From Prolixibacteraceae bacterium (GTDB lineage: Bacteria; Bacteroidota; Bacteroidia; Bacteroidales; Prolixibacteraceae): 18,167 nucleotides of DNA. A model generated the notes under the pieces. It was not told the origin of the DNA and did not search any database. It saw only the letters and a list, made by a program, of their open reading frames with translations. Shown piece by piece: positions 6,487 through 14,070 of this stretch (position 1 is its first letter; the number at the start of each line of letters is the position of its first letter). The stretch is from positions 1 through 18,167 of the forward strand of contig JAGYOI010000005.1 in assembly GCA_018399395.1 (NCBI GenBank), written 5' to 3'. The translations under genes were made by a program, and so were the position numbers.

Positions 6487-6972
6487 CTATAAAATATGCT
6501 CAATTTGTCCGATATAATTCTTTAGGAATACCCGGGCGCGGTAAATGTAAACTTTCACTTGCGATTCATTCAAACCGCATATTTTGCCAATTTCTTCGTA
6601 CGAATACCCTTCGTAATCTCGCAATAAAATTACCGACCGTTGCATCTCAGACAATTGTTTCAACCCGGCATCCAGTATTTCTTTCAAATCGGAATACTGT
6701 TTTGAATGCGATGCCTCAGGCATTTCAGCAGTATCAGAAACAACCATCCGCTTTTCCTTGCGCACCATGTCAATCATTGTGTTGTGGGCAATGCTGAACA
6801 AATACGATTTTGCCTTTTCAAAGCTGATGTCACGATAATTGCGCCACAGTTTTTCAAAACTGTCCTGCACAAGGTCATTGGCACGCTCTTCATCCCGTAT
6901 GTTTTTCAGGATGAAGCGATAAAGCCGGTTTGCATATTGCTCTACAATCTGGTTGTACTCGCTGGTTGTCAT
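6487..6972 (-). CDS. ECF-family RNA polymerase sigma factor
   Basis: A 161-aa sigma-70 family ECF factor. Region 2 spans about residues 8-75, with NDLVQDSFEKLWRN at 32-45 and the core-binding/-10 recognition segment YLFSIAHNTMIDMVRKEKR. Region 4 spans about 97-152, with LSEMQRSVILLRDYEGYSYE and the helix-turn-helix EEIGKICGLNESQVKVYIYRAR that contacts the -35 element. It directs core polymerase to a small regulon, commonly including its own operon. It is first in a same-strand run of four genes: sigma, anti-sigma, thioesterase, menF. The ATG at 6972 is the only in-frame start giving a normal region 2. Its promoter region is shared divergently with the DUF2279 gene and contains the 27-bp heptad element. 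Confidence 0.92.
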   Translation of the reverse strand: MTTSEYNQIVEQYANRLYRFILKNIRDEERANDLVQDSFEKLWRNYRDISFEKAKSYLFSIAHNTMIDMVRKEKRMVVSDTAEMPEASHSKQYSDLKEILDAGLKQLSEMQRSVILLRDYEGYSYEEIGKICGLNESQVKVYIYRARVFLKNYIGQIEHIL

Positions 6973-7033
6973 CGATTAGGTTTGTTTGCACTTTATTTGA
7001 CGGATACACCTCATAAAAGTTACAGAAAAAATA

Positions 7034-7041
7034 TAAATTTG
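7034..7041 (+). promoter_or_regulatory. Possible -7 promoter box for the DUF2279 gene
   Basis: Reads TAAATTTG, an exact match to TAnnTTTG. No good -33 TTTG lies at 19-21 bp spacing. If used, the 5' untranslated region would be about 65 nt and would include the heptad repeat element at 7059-7085. Confidence 0.35.
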
Positions 7042-7058
7042 TGATAACAATATTTCGT

Positions 7059-7085
7059 CAGATTTCAGACATGAGACAATAGACT
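7059..7085 (+). repeat. 27-bp element of 7-bp units, copy 1
   Basis: Reads as consecutive 7-mers AGATTTC, AGACATG, AGACAAT and then AGACT. It matches the element at 10885-10911 in 26 of 27 positions and in the same orientation. It sits in the divergent gap between the sigma factor gene and the DUF2279 gene. Confidence 0.75.
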
Positions 7086-7113
7086 CGTAATGAACTAAAT
7101 ATAAGCATTATTC

Positions 7114-8034
7114 ATGAGGAAAACTCTAACCCTGATTTTTCTTGTAGCGCTACTTTTTAGCTCCACTAGAACACACGGTCAAAACCAGACTGACTCAACT
7201 GACCTGGACCCTGTAAATAAAAATATGGTAGCAAGGGCCGCTACTGTTGGAGGTGTGATTTATGCCGGCGGGCTTTCATATTTAAGTTTTATTTGGTACA
7301 GCGATAAGGAAAGGGTTCCCTTCCATTATTATAACGACAATAGCGGGTACCTGCAAATGGACAAAATGGGGCATTCGTTTGCTGCATACGGCGAGAGCTA
7401 CATTGCATATAAATGGTTGCGAAAAGCGGGGATGAGTAAAACAAAAGCATTGCTGTACGGCGGAAGTATGGGCTTTATTATGCAGGCGCCAATTGAGGTT
7501 TTTGACGGGTTGTACAAAGGTTGGGGCTTTTCGTGGGGCGACATTGCGGCCAACACTGCGGGAAGTTTGCTTTTGGTGGGGCAGGAACTGATATTTGATG
7601 AACAGGTATTACGGTACAAAATAAGCTTTTCACCCTCAGAAATGTCGAAAAATTCGCATGGCTACCTTGGGGATAACCTGTTTGAAAATTTTGCATACGA
7701 CTATAATGGCCATACCTACTGGTTAAGCATGAATGCCAACCGGATTAAATTTCTGGAAGGTTTGCCACCCTGGATAAATATTGCCGCAGGTTACAGTGCC
7801 AATGGCATGTTGGGGGAGTTTGAAAACCGCAGTTATTACTATAACCATCGCTTGCCCGATTACATCCGCACAAGGCAGTTTTTATTTTCGCTCGACATTG
7901 ACTGGCAGAAGATTCCTACAAACTCCCCGTTTCTGAAAGGCGTATTCGCGGCGCTCAATTTTGTAAAACTTCCATTTCCGGCTATCGAGATTAATTCGCA
8001 GGGCAAGGTTGGAACCTACTGGTTGTATTTTTAG
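7114..8034 (+). CDS. DUF2279 family exported protein
   Basis: A 306-aa protein with a Sec signal peptide at about 1-22 (MRKTLTLIFLVALLFSS, then THGQ). It carries the DUF2279/YfiM-like domain: DKMGHSFAAYGESYIAYKWL, GGSMGFIMQAPIEVFDGLYK and GWGFSWGDIAANTAGSLL. The D-K-x-G-H and S-x-G-D-x-x-A-N motifs recur in the family. These hydrophobic helices make membrane association on the periplasmic side likely. The C-terminal third (YWLSMNANRIKFLEGLPPWI onward) is rich in aromatics, ends with KVGTYWLYF and reads like beta strands, perhaps an outer-membrane barrel-like end. Molecular function is unknown. It has its own divergent promoter region and is followed 53 bp later by the radical SAM gene, which has a separate promoter box. 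Confidence 0.8.
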   Translation: MRKTLTLIFLVALLFSSTRTHGQNQTDSTDLDPVNKNMVARAATVGGVIYAGGLSYLSFIWYSDKERVPFHYYNDNSGYLQMDKMGHSFAAYGESYIAYKWLRKAGMSKTKALLYGGSMGFIMQAPIEVFDGLYKGWGFSWGDIAANTAGSLLLVGQELIFDEQVLRYKISFSPSEMSKNSHGYLGDNLFENFAYDYNGHTYWLSMNANRIKFLEGLPPWINIAAGYSANGMLGEFENRSYYYNHRLPDYIRTRQFLFSLDIDWQKIPTNSPFLKGVFAALNFVKLPFPAIEINSQGKVGTYWLYF

Positions 8035-8063
8035 TCAAGCAAATTTCAGTAAATCCATATTAT

Positions 8064-8071
8064 TATCTTTG
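8064..8071 (+). promoter_or_regulatory. Bacteroidota -7 promoter box for the radical SAM gene
   Basis: TATCTTTG matches TAnnTTTG exactly and lies 16 nt before the ATG at 8088 in the short gap after the DUF2279 gene. TTTC at 8044-8047 could be a weak -33 element. The leader would be only a few nucleotides long. Confidence 0.5.
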
Positions 8072-8087
8072 CACAAAATATTTTTAC

Positions 8088-8870
8088 ATGGCAACTTTTC
8101 TTTTCGACGAAATTATTTTTGGTCCGGTACAAAGCCGTCGGCTTGGCGTATCGCTGGGTATTAACCTTTTACCAACCGACAGTAAACTGTGTTCGTTTGA
8201 TTGTATTTACTGCGAATGTGGCTGGAACCCCGACCCGCGAAAAGTAAAGGCTAAATTGCCATCGCGGGGGCAAGTGACCGAAGAACTTGAGAAAAAACTG
8301 CATGAAATGTCGGACGGTGGTAAATTGCCCGATGTTATCACTTTTGCCGGAAACGGTGAGCCTACCATGCACCCCGATTTTGCTGGTATTATTGACGATA
8401 CCATTGCCCTGCGCGATTCTTTTTCGCCAAGGGCACGCATTGCCGTGTTGTCAAATTCAACCATGTTGTTTAAAGCACCGGTTGTTGAAGCCCTCAAAAA
8501 AATTGATGATAATATTTTAAAGCTGGATTCGGCCTTTGCTGAAACCATCGAGATAATGGACCAGCCCGTGGGGCGGTTTAACTTAGATAAAACTGTTGAA
8601 CAACTTTGTAAATTTAATGGAAAACTGATTATTCAAACGATGTTCCTGAAGGGCAGCTATAATGGGCAAGACTTTGATAATACTACCGATAAAGAAGTGT
8701 ATGCATGGATTGAATTACTGAAAAAAATAAAGCCGGAGCGGGTGATGATTTATACCATTGCACGCGACACCCCGGCACAAAATCTTAATAAAATACCACT
8801 TTCTGTACTTGAAAAAATTGCCAATACGGTACGCCATGAAACAGACCTGAAGGTAGAAGTTTCGGGTTAG
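8088..8870 (+). CDS. Radical SAM protein, COG0731 type
   Basis: A 260-aa radical SAM enzyme. The N-terminal GPVQSRRLGVSLGINLLP precedes the cluster motif CSFDCIYC (C35, C39, C42), which binds the [4Fe-4S] cluster that reductively cleaves SAM. FAGNGEPTMHPDF is the GGE-like SAM-binding strand, and VLSNSTM and LDSAFAETIEIMDQP follow in the barrel. The family (COG0731) is named for similarity to archaeal wyosine synthase, but bacterial members lack a proven tRNA substrate and no extra cluster motif is seen here. It is commonly annotated simply as radical SAM protein. Its stop overlaps the convergent GH31 gene stop by 4 bp. Function beyond the radical SAM fold is unknown. Confidence 0.87.
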   Translation: MATFLFDEIIFGPVQSRRLGVSLGINLLPTDSKLCSFDCIYCECGWNPDPRKVKAKLPSRGQVTEELEKKLHEMSDGGKLPDVITFAGNGEPTMHPDFAGIIDDTIALRDSFSPRARIAVLSNSTMLFKAPVVEALKKIDDNILKLDSAFAETIEIMDQPVGRFNLDKTVEQLCKFNGKLIIQTMFLKGSYNGQDFDNTTDKEVYAWIELLKKIKPERVMIYTIARDTPAQNLNKIPLSVLEKIANTVRHETDLKVEVSG

Positions 8871-10789
8871 AACTTCACTTTTGTTTTTGAGCCATCGTAT
8901 ACAACTGTTTCATAATCATCGCAAAGGGTGTTACCAATACCTTTGCCATCTTTTACCAGTACAACCCTGAAGGTAACCGTTTCAGGGAACTCCGAATAAT
9001 CACCTTCTGCCGAGTTGATTATTAGTTGGTTGCGGCGGTCGTTGTATTCAAGCTCTATTTGGGTATACAGGTCGTTTTCGTAATTCATGCTGGTTTTATC
9101 GTCGTAGTAAAACATAAATTCGCCATCGGCACCCGGGTAAACCCTCACCTCGTATACATTAACGGTATCGGTTGCCATCAGCGGAATTACTGAGCCCTCT
9201 TTAATAAATACCGGAATGTTTTCGATTGTTGTTTCTACCTTCACTTTTTTGCCGCCATCTGATTTTTCACCGGTGTAAAAGTTGTACCAGTTTACTCCTT
9301 TGGGCAGTGTAATATCTAAGTTATTATCGCGTTTCGTTACCGGGCAAACCATCATCGAAGGGCCAAACATGTATTGTGTGCTTAGTTCGAGAACCTCTTC
9401 CTGCTCACGAAAATCGTACAACAACGAGCGCATAATGGCATGCTTGTCCCTAACGGCAATAGCGGCAGTGGAGTAGGTGTATGGTAAAAGCATGTTACGA
9501 AGTTCCAAAGCGTTTTCAATGGCAGCGAAATTATCACTTCCAGCCTGGATATTATAACCATTTTGAGATACCGGCACAACCTGCATCACCGGGGTAAAAG
9601 CTGCAAACTGGTACCAGCGGGTCAATAAATCATTAGCATCATCATTATTGCCGGGGGCCGATGTACCCCCTATATTTGTTGACCAGTGGAGTTGGCCGCT
9701 AAACGACGATGTAATACCGGCTATCACCTGGCTTTTTAGTGCATCCCAGCTACCCGGCAGTTCCCCGGCAGTGGTTACCGTACTGTATTGCTGTATGCCC
9801 GGTGTATTGATGTGTGTTATTATGGCCGGTCTTTGGCCGTCAGCTTCACTCTTGGCCAGCCTGTAATCATTTTTCATTTCAAGGAGTGCAGCTATATTTT
9901 CAAATTGTTTGTTGTCGGTGGCTGATTGATAGTATTCTTTTTCTTTTTGGCGTAAAGTGTTGTTGAAAACATCGTGGTTAAATGTTATGTTGCTGTTTTC
10001 AAGGGTTTTCACTGTGTTGATGCTGCTTTTTAGTGGTAAGTTGTATGCAGTATAAGGCAACAACTTTGAATATCCGCTTATGCGTTGTATTTCAGAAAAA
10101 AGGGTATTCCAGTCGGGGCCGTTAATAAAAAAGTAGCTTATTTCTTTTTCATATTCCGATGATAATGTTAATCCTGAAGGTTCATCGGTAAAATGCGTTT
10201 TCGAATAGTTGTCCCAAATAAAAGCATACCCTTTTTCAGAATAAAAAACAGGCATGGCAACCGATGATTCACTTTGAACAATGTCGAAAGATTGGTCACG
10301 TAAGTTATACAGGCGTTCGTTATTTTTTTGCCCGAGGCCGTAAATGTGTTCATTCCGGTTCATGAAGAAGCGTTGGCTCACCTGGTAAAATTCTTTGTTG
10401 CCATTAACAGGTTCAAAACTCCGGTCAGATTCCACCATTAGTTTACGCCCGTCACGACTAAAAAGGCGCACCAGACCTTTTTCTGAAATACTGATAAAAA
10501 TATGCGAGGTTGTGATTTCAATATCGGATTGTGCATAGGCGACCTTAAATTTAACTTCTTCGTTGCTCCGGTTGGCCATTATGCCCGAATATTCTTCAAA
10601 TTCATCGCCCATGGTACTTACAATGCGAACAGAGTGTTCGCTCCATAGCTCAACTTTCAGAAAGTTCGATTTGATACCGTAAGCATCAAGGTTTATGACG
10701 ATATTATTACCCACAACTTCGTATGCAGATCGGCTGTAAGCGGTTAAAACAAGAAGCATCAAAACCAATACTAAAGCTATGTTTTTCAT
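8867..10789 (-). CDS. Secreted GH31-family protein with truncated, probably inactive catalytic barrel
   Basis: From ATG at 10789 the protein is 640 aa with a signal peptide (MKNIALVLVLMLLVLTAYS). GH31 landmarks are seen: N-terminal beta-sandwich with HIYGLGQKNNERLYNLRD (148-165), YSEKGYAFIWDN, the second half of the barrel (LHWSTNIGG at 367-375, RWYQFAAFTPVMQ, LELRNMLLPYTYS) and the C-terminal sandwich (QYMFGPSMMVCPV, LPKGVNWYNFYTGE). Between LLPYTAYNL (243-251) and RPAIITHINT (320-329) only about 75 residues remain, where intact relatives have roughly 190. The lost part includes the strand carrying the catalytic Asp nucleophile. The acid/base position, normally Gly-Asp, reads AGELPGSW with E343. 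The frame is intact over 640 codons. Upstream in-frame codons to 10951 are judged noncoding because they contain the dispersed heptad element. No SusC/D genes are adjacent. Confidence 0.82.
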   Translation of the reverse strand: MKNIALVLVLMLLVLTAYSRSAYEVVGNNIVINLDAYGIKSNFLKVELWSEHSVRIVSTMGDEFEEYSGIMANRSNEEVKFKVAYAQSDIEITTSHIFISISEKGLVRLFSRDGRKLMVESDRSFEPVNGNKEFYQVSQRFFMNRNEHIYGLGQKNNERLYNLRDQSFDIVQSESSVAMPVFYSEKGYAFIWDNYSKTHFTDEPSGLTLSSEYEKEISYFFINGPDWNTLFSEIQRISGYSKLLPYTAYNLPLKSSINTVKTLENSNITFNHDVFNNTLRQKEKEYYQSATDNKQFENIAALLEMKNDYRLAKSEADGQRPAIITHINTPGIQQYSTVTTAGELPGSWDALKSQVIAGITSSFSGQLHWSTNIGGTSAPGNNDDANDLLTRWYQFAAFTPVMQVVPVSQNGYNIQAGSDNFAAIENALELRNMLLPYTYSTAAIAVRDKHAIMRSLLYDFREQEEVLELSTQYMFGPSMMVCPVTKRDNNLDITLPKGVNWYNFYTGEKSDGGKKVKVETTIENIPVFIKEGSVIPLMATDTVNVYEVRVYPGADGEFMFYYDDKTSMNYENDLYTQIELEYNDRRNQLIINSAEGDYSEFPETVTFRVVLVKDGKGIGNTLCDDYETVVYDGSKTKVKF

Positions 10790-10884
10790 AATAAGCAATT
10801 TGGATGAACAACTTTTGAAATATTTTTTCTCTTTTCTGTTTCCTAAAATAATAATAAATTTACCAATAAGAAACAATAGAGCGG

Positions 10885-10911
10885 CAGATTTTAGACATGA
10901 GACAATAGACT
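10885..10911 (+). repeat. 27-bp element of 7-bp units, copy 2
   Basis: Same orientation and 26/27 identity to 7059-7085 (one T for C change); units AGATTTT, AGACATG, AGACAAT, AGACT. An extra partial unit, ACAATAGA, occurs just upstream at 10873-10880. It lies in the divergent gap between the GH31 gene and the kinase gene. Confidence 0.75.
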
Positions 10912-11066
10912 TTGCTTGTAACACTTTACTTGTCTGTATTTTAACGGACATGCCATCGCGGCATAAAGAGTTTGTTGTTAATGGGCTAAAATACTAACAA
11001 GCTGTTAAGTAAAATAACTTTTTTAATATTGTAATTATTTTTAACTCACTATACTGATAAAAACTA

Positions 11067-12176
11067 ATGGAGCGGATTAACAAAGAACAAAAAAATCAAA
11101 AGCCTCGAAGTGCTCACACAATTTTATCCAATAATATTGTGTTTAACCTTTTTTTGTGGGTGGCGGTATTGTTAATTTTAACAACCATTGTAAGCCTGAA
11201 TGGCAGCTGGCCTTTTGAATTTCATTTGTTGTACATGATTTCGGCATTACCGGCAATGCTATTATTTACATATAGCATGGATTATTATGCCCGCCGTTTG
11301 CTGTTTACATCGAAAAAACCTGGCCGGTTTATTTTTCTTTTTGTAGGGTTTAGTGTTATATCGGCCATGATGGTACCTTTGTTACACCACCTTTTGTTTT
11401 TCAACTTTTTTTATCCGCGTGCATTTGAGCCTGAACCCTGGTTTAACTGGAAAACGGTGCCACAAAACCTGATACTGATATGGGTGCCGTATTTTGTAAT
11501 ATCTGTTCGAACATTTTTTATGAACTGGTTTAAATCGGAAAAAGAAAAACTGAATATTGAAAACAAGCAACTGCTGGCCGAGATCCAGCTCATGAAAATC
11601 AAGCTTCATCCCCACTTTTTGTTCAATACGTTGAACAATCTGTATGCCATGGCCGCAACAAAAAATGAAGACACACCCGATTACATTCTCAAACTTTCAG
11701 AAATTTATCGCATCATGCTTTATGAATGCAACAAAGAATATTACCCACTGCACGAGGAGATAAAACTTGTTGGTAATTATATCGAGTTAGAAAAAATACG
11801 CTACGATAAGCGCTTGAAACTGAATATCGATTTTCCTGACACTGTGCCTGAAGAAATACTTCTTCCGCCATTGCTGTTTTTTACATTTGTTGAAAATGCT
11901 TTTAAGCATGGTTGCCGCAATAATGTTGACAAACCTTTTATCAATATCGCCCTGGGTATAAATAATGATTACATCATTTATGAATCGGAAAACAGCATTC
12001 CCGATTCTGCTCCCGGAAAATCATTGCATGGTGGAATTGGACTTGACAATACGCGTAAGCGTCTGGAATTAATATACAAAGATAAATATGAATTTAAAAC
12101 GGGCATTCAGGACGGGCTGTACAAGGTTTATTTAAAAATACCGGTTTTTACATTCAGCAACAAAACCCATTATTAA
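11067..12176 (+). CDS. LytS/YehU-type sensor histidine kinase
   Basis: A 369-aa membrane kinase of the His_kinase (LytS) family. Four hydrophobic segments at about 27-45, 54-74, 89-108 and 134-151 form a sensor with no large periplasmic domain. A short coiled segment (SEKEKLNIENKQLLAEIQLM) leads to the H-box IKLHPHFLFNTLNNLY, with H183 the likely phosphorylation site. The ATPase domain has the N-box FVENAFKHGC (N277) and the glycine box HGGIGLDNTRKRLELIY (321-337), so the kinase looks functional. Such kinases phosphorylate LytTR response regulators, usually encoded next door. Here the adjacent regulator at 13825-14057 is a deletion remnant. The start ATG has an A-rich leader. The peptidase gene follows after 11 bp in the same operon. 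The stimulus is unknown. Confidence 0.92.
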   Translation: MERINKEQKNQKPRSAHTILSNNIVFNLFLWVAVLLILTTIVSLNGSWPFEFHLLYMISALPAMLLFTYSMDYYARRLLFTSKKPGRFIFLFVGFSVISAMMVPLLHHLLFFNFFYPRAFEPEPWFNWKTVPQNLILIWVPYFVISVRTFFMNWFKSEKEKLNIENKQLLAEIQLMKIKLHPHFLFNTLNNLYAMAATKNEDTPDYILKLSEIYRIMLYECNKEYYPLHEEIKLVGNYIELEKIRYDKRLKLNIDFPDTVPEEILLPPLLFFTFVENAFKHGCRNNVDKPFINIALGINNDYIIYESENSIPDSAPGKSLHGGIGLDNTRKRLELIYKDKYEFKTGIQDGLYKVYLKIPVFTFSNKTHY

Positions 12177-12187
12177 AAACTTGAACG

Positions 12188-13828
12188 ATGGATATCAAAC
12201 TGAAATCAATACTTTCATTTTTGCTTGTTTTTATGCTTGCCACTAGTTGCAATGATGTAAAACAAAGTGAGAAAATCCTTGTTCATTTTATCGATCGGCA
12301 TGTGGAACAAATAAAACCCATCGATAAGAAACTGAACCAGTCAATATGGATGACTTATACAGGCCAAAATTCTTTCTCTGAGCTTTTAGAAGAGTCACAA
12401 AAAACAGATTCACTCTACAAAAATATAGCCAGCCCGCCTGAGTATTATCAAAAGTTGCTTAACAATGTTTACGATAATGCTTCTGATTTCGAAATGCTGA
12501 AAAAGCTTCGTAATTCAGAATTAATTCAAGACCCGTTACTTAATAAACAACTCGATATTCTTTTCAAACATTTTATGAACGTAAACAGCGAAAGTGATGA
12601 TGTTGAACATAAACAAACCGTTTTGCTTGATAAATTTTATGAATTAAAAAAGAATGAAGGCGCATTACTTGATTCATTGAAGCAAAGTAAAAAAAGCAAT
12701 GTCAGGAGCAAATGGGTACAGCATTTTTCGGTTATTGCCGATGACTATAAAAGTCTTGTTATCGCGCTAAACAAATATTCTGAACAGTTTGGGTATGAAA
12801 ACTATTTTCAAATGGCACTTGATTTTGCCGGATTGGAAGCATCAGAAATAGAAACATTTGTTGCTGAAATAGAACGAAAAACCAGGGGTGATTACGAATA
12901 TTTGCTTCATCTTGCCAAAGAAGAAATTAGTGCTTTATACAACATTTCAGGAGATGAGATAACATCAGATTATTATCGCTCGGTACTGGGCCGAATTGCT
13001 ATTCCTGATGAATGGTATAAAAGTTTTAACGAAGACACGTTGATTCGAAAACTTGGAGATTATTTTGCAATGAGTGGTTTTTCAACGGGGGTGCTAAATG
13101 AGCAATCCGACATTTGGTACAAAAAAGACAAAATTAACCAGGCATTTTTCTTTTGTGCCGATGCATCAACTAAAGATTACCGGATATATGCCAATGTAAA
13201 CCCCGACACATACGGCTTACAGGTTTTACTGCACGAGCTGGGGCATTTAGTTCATTTTAAATATGTTTCAGATGAAATTCCATATTTGCTCAAAGAGCCT
13301 TCAAATATTATCACAGAAGCTGTTGCTGCATATTTCGACAGTAAAATTTACTATTCCCCGACACTGCGTAGTATGATTGGAATAAGCAGTGAGCCTTCAT
13401 TGCCATATTACGGTGATTTTACAAACCCAACACGCTTGTATCAATTGCGTAATTTATCCAGAAATCTCATGTTTGAGAAAAGTGTTTTTGAAAACCCCGA
13501 ACAGGATTACACCAAGTTGTGGTGGGATTTAACCCAAAAGTACATGCTGTACGATACAAAACCCGATAATCGTTTACCCGAATGGGTTACAAACCGGCAC
13601 ATTATATATGCCAGCATAGTAAATGCTAACTATTTGTATGCTTATGCTATTGCAGCACAACTTGAAAATTATTTTCCTGATAACAATATAGAACCCTTAC
13701 ACCAGTTTATTAAACATGGCAATGCTAAACACTGGAATGAATTACTAAAAACAGCCACCGGGGAAGAATTAAACATAAACTATTTGATAAACTCATATAA
13801 GAAAGAACCCTTAACACTAAAACAATGA
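12188..13828 (+). CDS. ACE-like (M2/M3-related) zinc metallopeptidase lipoprotein
   Basis: A 546-aa predicted lipoprotein: signal MDIKLKSILSFLLVFMLATSC, with lipobox Cys21, so it is anchored to a membrane outside the cytoplasm. It is mostly helical. The gluzincin motif HELGH is at 349-353 (VLLHELGHLVHF) and E377 in NIITEAVAAYFDS is the likely third zinc ligand. The 24-residue distance from the second His to this Glu equals that in angiotensin-converting enzyme (M2). The C-terminal NANYLYAYAIAAQLENYF fits the substrate-binding helix region. It is predicted to cleave short peptides, probably as a dipeptidyl carboxypeptidase or oligopeptidase; substrates are unknown. All catalytic residues are present. 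It lies between kinase and response-regulator remnant, overlapping the latter by 4 bp (ATGA), so it was once part of a three-gene sensory operon. Confidence 0.8.
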   Translation: MDIKLKSILSFLLVFMLATSCNDVKQSEKILVHFIDRHVEQIKPIDKKLNQSIWMTYTGQNSFSELLEESQKTDSLYKNIASPPEYYQKLLNNVYDNASDFEMLKKLRNSELIQDPLLNKQLDILFKHFMNVNSESDDVEHKQTVLLDKFYELKKNEGALLDSLKQSKKSNVRSKWVQHFSVIADDYKSLVIALNKYSEQFGYENYFQMALDFAGLEASEIETFVAEIERKTRGDYEYLLHLAKEEISALYNISGDEITSDYYRSVLGRIAIPDEWYKSFNEDTLIRKLGDYFAMSGFSTGVLNEQSDIWYKKDKINQAFFFCADASTKDYRIYANVNPDTYGLQVLLHELGHLVHFKYVSDEIPYLLKEPSNIITEAVAAYFDSKIYYSPTLRSMIGISSEPSLPYYGDFTNPTRLYQLRNLSRNLMFEKSVFENPEQDYTKLWWDLTQKYMLYDTKPDNRLPEWVTNRHIIYASIVNANYLYAYAIAAQLENYFPDNNIEPLHQFIKHGNAKHWNELLKTATGEELNINYLINSYKKEPLTLKQ

Positions 13829-14057
13829 CAACACGATGTATGATAGTGGACGACGAGCCGCTTGCCCGTGAAGTAAGCTTGAAGAAGAGTTGTCTGAATC
13901 GGGTTTTATGCGTATTCATAAATCGTATCTGGTTCCACTAAAAAAAATTACAGCTTTTACATCAACTACGGTTGAGGTAAATAACCAAAAGGAATTACCC
14001 CTTGGCCGTAGCTATAAAGAAACCGTGTTAAAAGTGGTTCAAAAAAGCACTGTTTAA
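13825..14057 (+). pseudogene. LytTR-family response regulator, internal deletion and frame change
   Basis: ATG at 13825 overlaps the peptidase stop (ATGA) and opens MTTRCMIVDDEPLARE, the exact start expected of a LytTR response regulator receiver domain (acidic pair D9-D10). From about 13870 the frame switches: a second frame, 13875-14057, reads KLEEELSESGFMRIHKSYLV, then PLKKITAFTSTTVEVN and ELPLGRSYKETVLKVV before TAA, the end of a LytTR DNA-binding domain. Intact relatives are about 240-250 residues; here about 500 bp is missing, including the phosphoacceptor Asp, the rest of the receiver and the first half of LytTR. The first frame runs on to TAA at 13939. No functional regulator can be made. 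A sequencing or assembly artefact should be excluded. Confidence 0.85.
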
Positions 14058-14070
14058 AGGCGCATGAACC

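Noticed and set aside
10790..10951. 54-residue extension of the GH31 protein before the signal peptide
   Set aside because: A proper signal peptide begins at 10789, and the extension includes the heptad element that is clearly intergenic in its other copy.
13725..13919. 64-codon reverse-strand open frame across the peptidase end and regulator remnant
   Set aside because: It is antisense to both the peptidase C-terminus and the LytTR remains, with no family resemblance.
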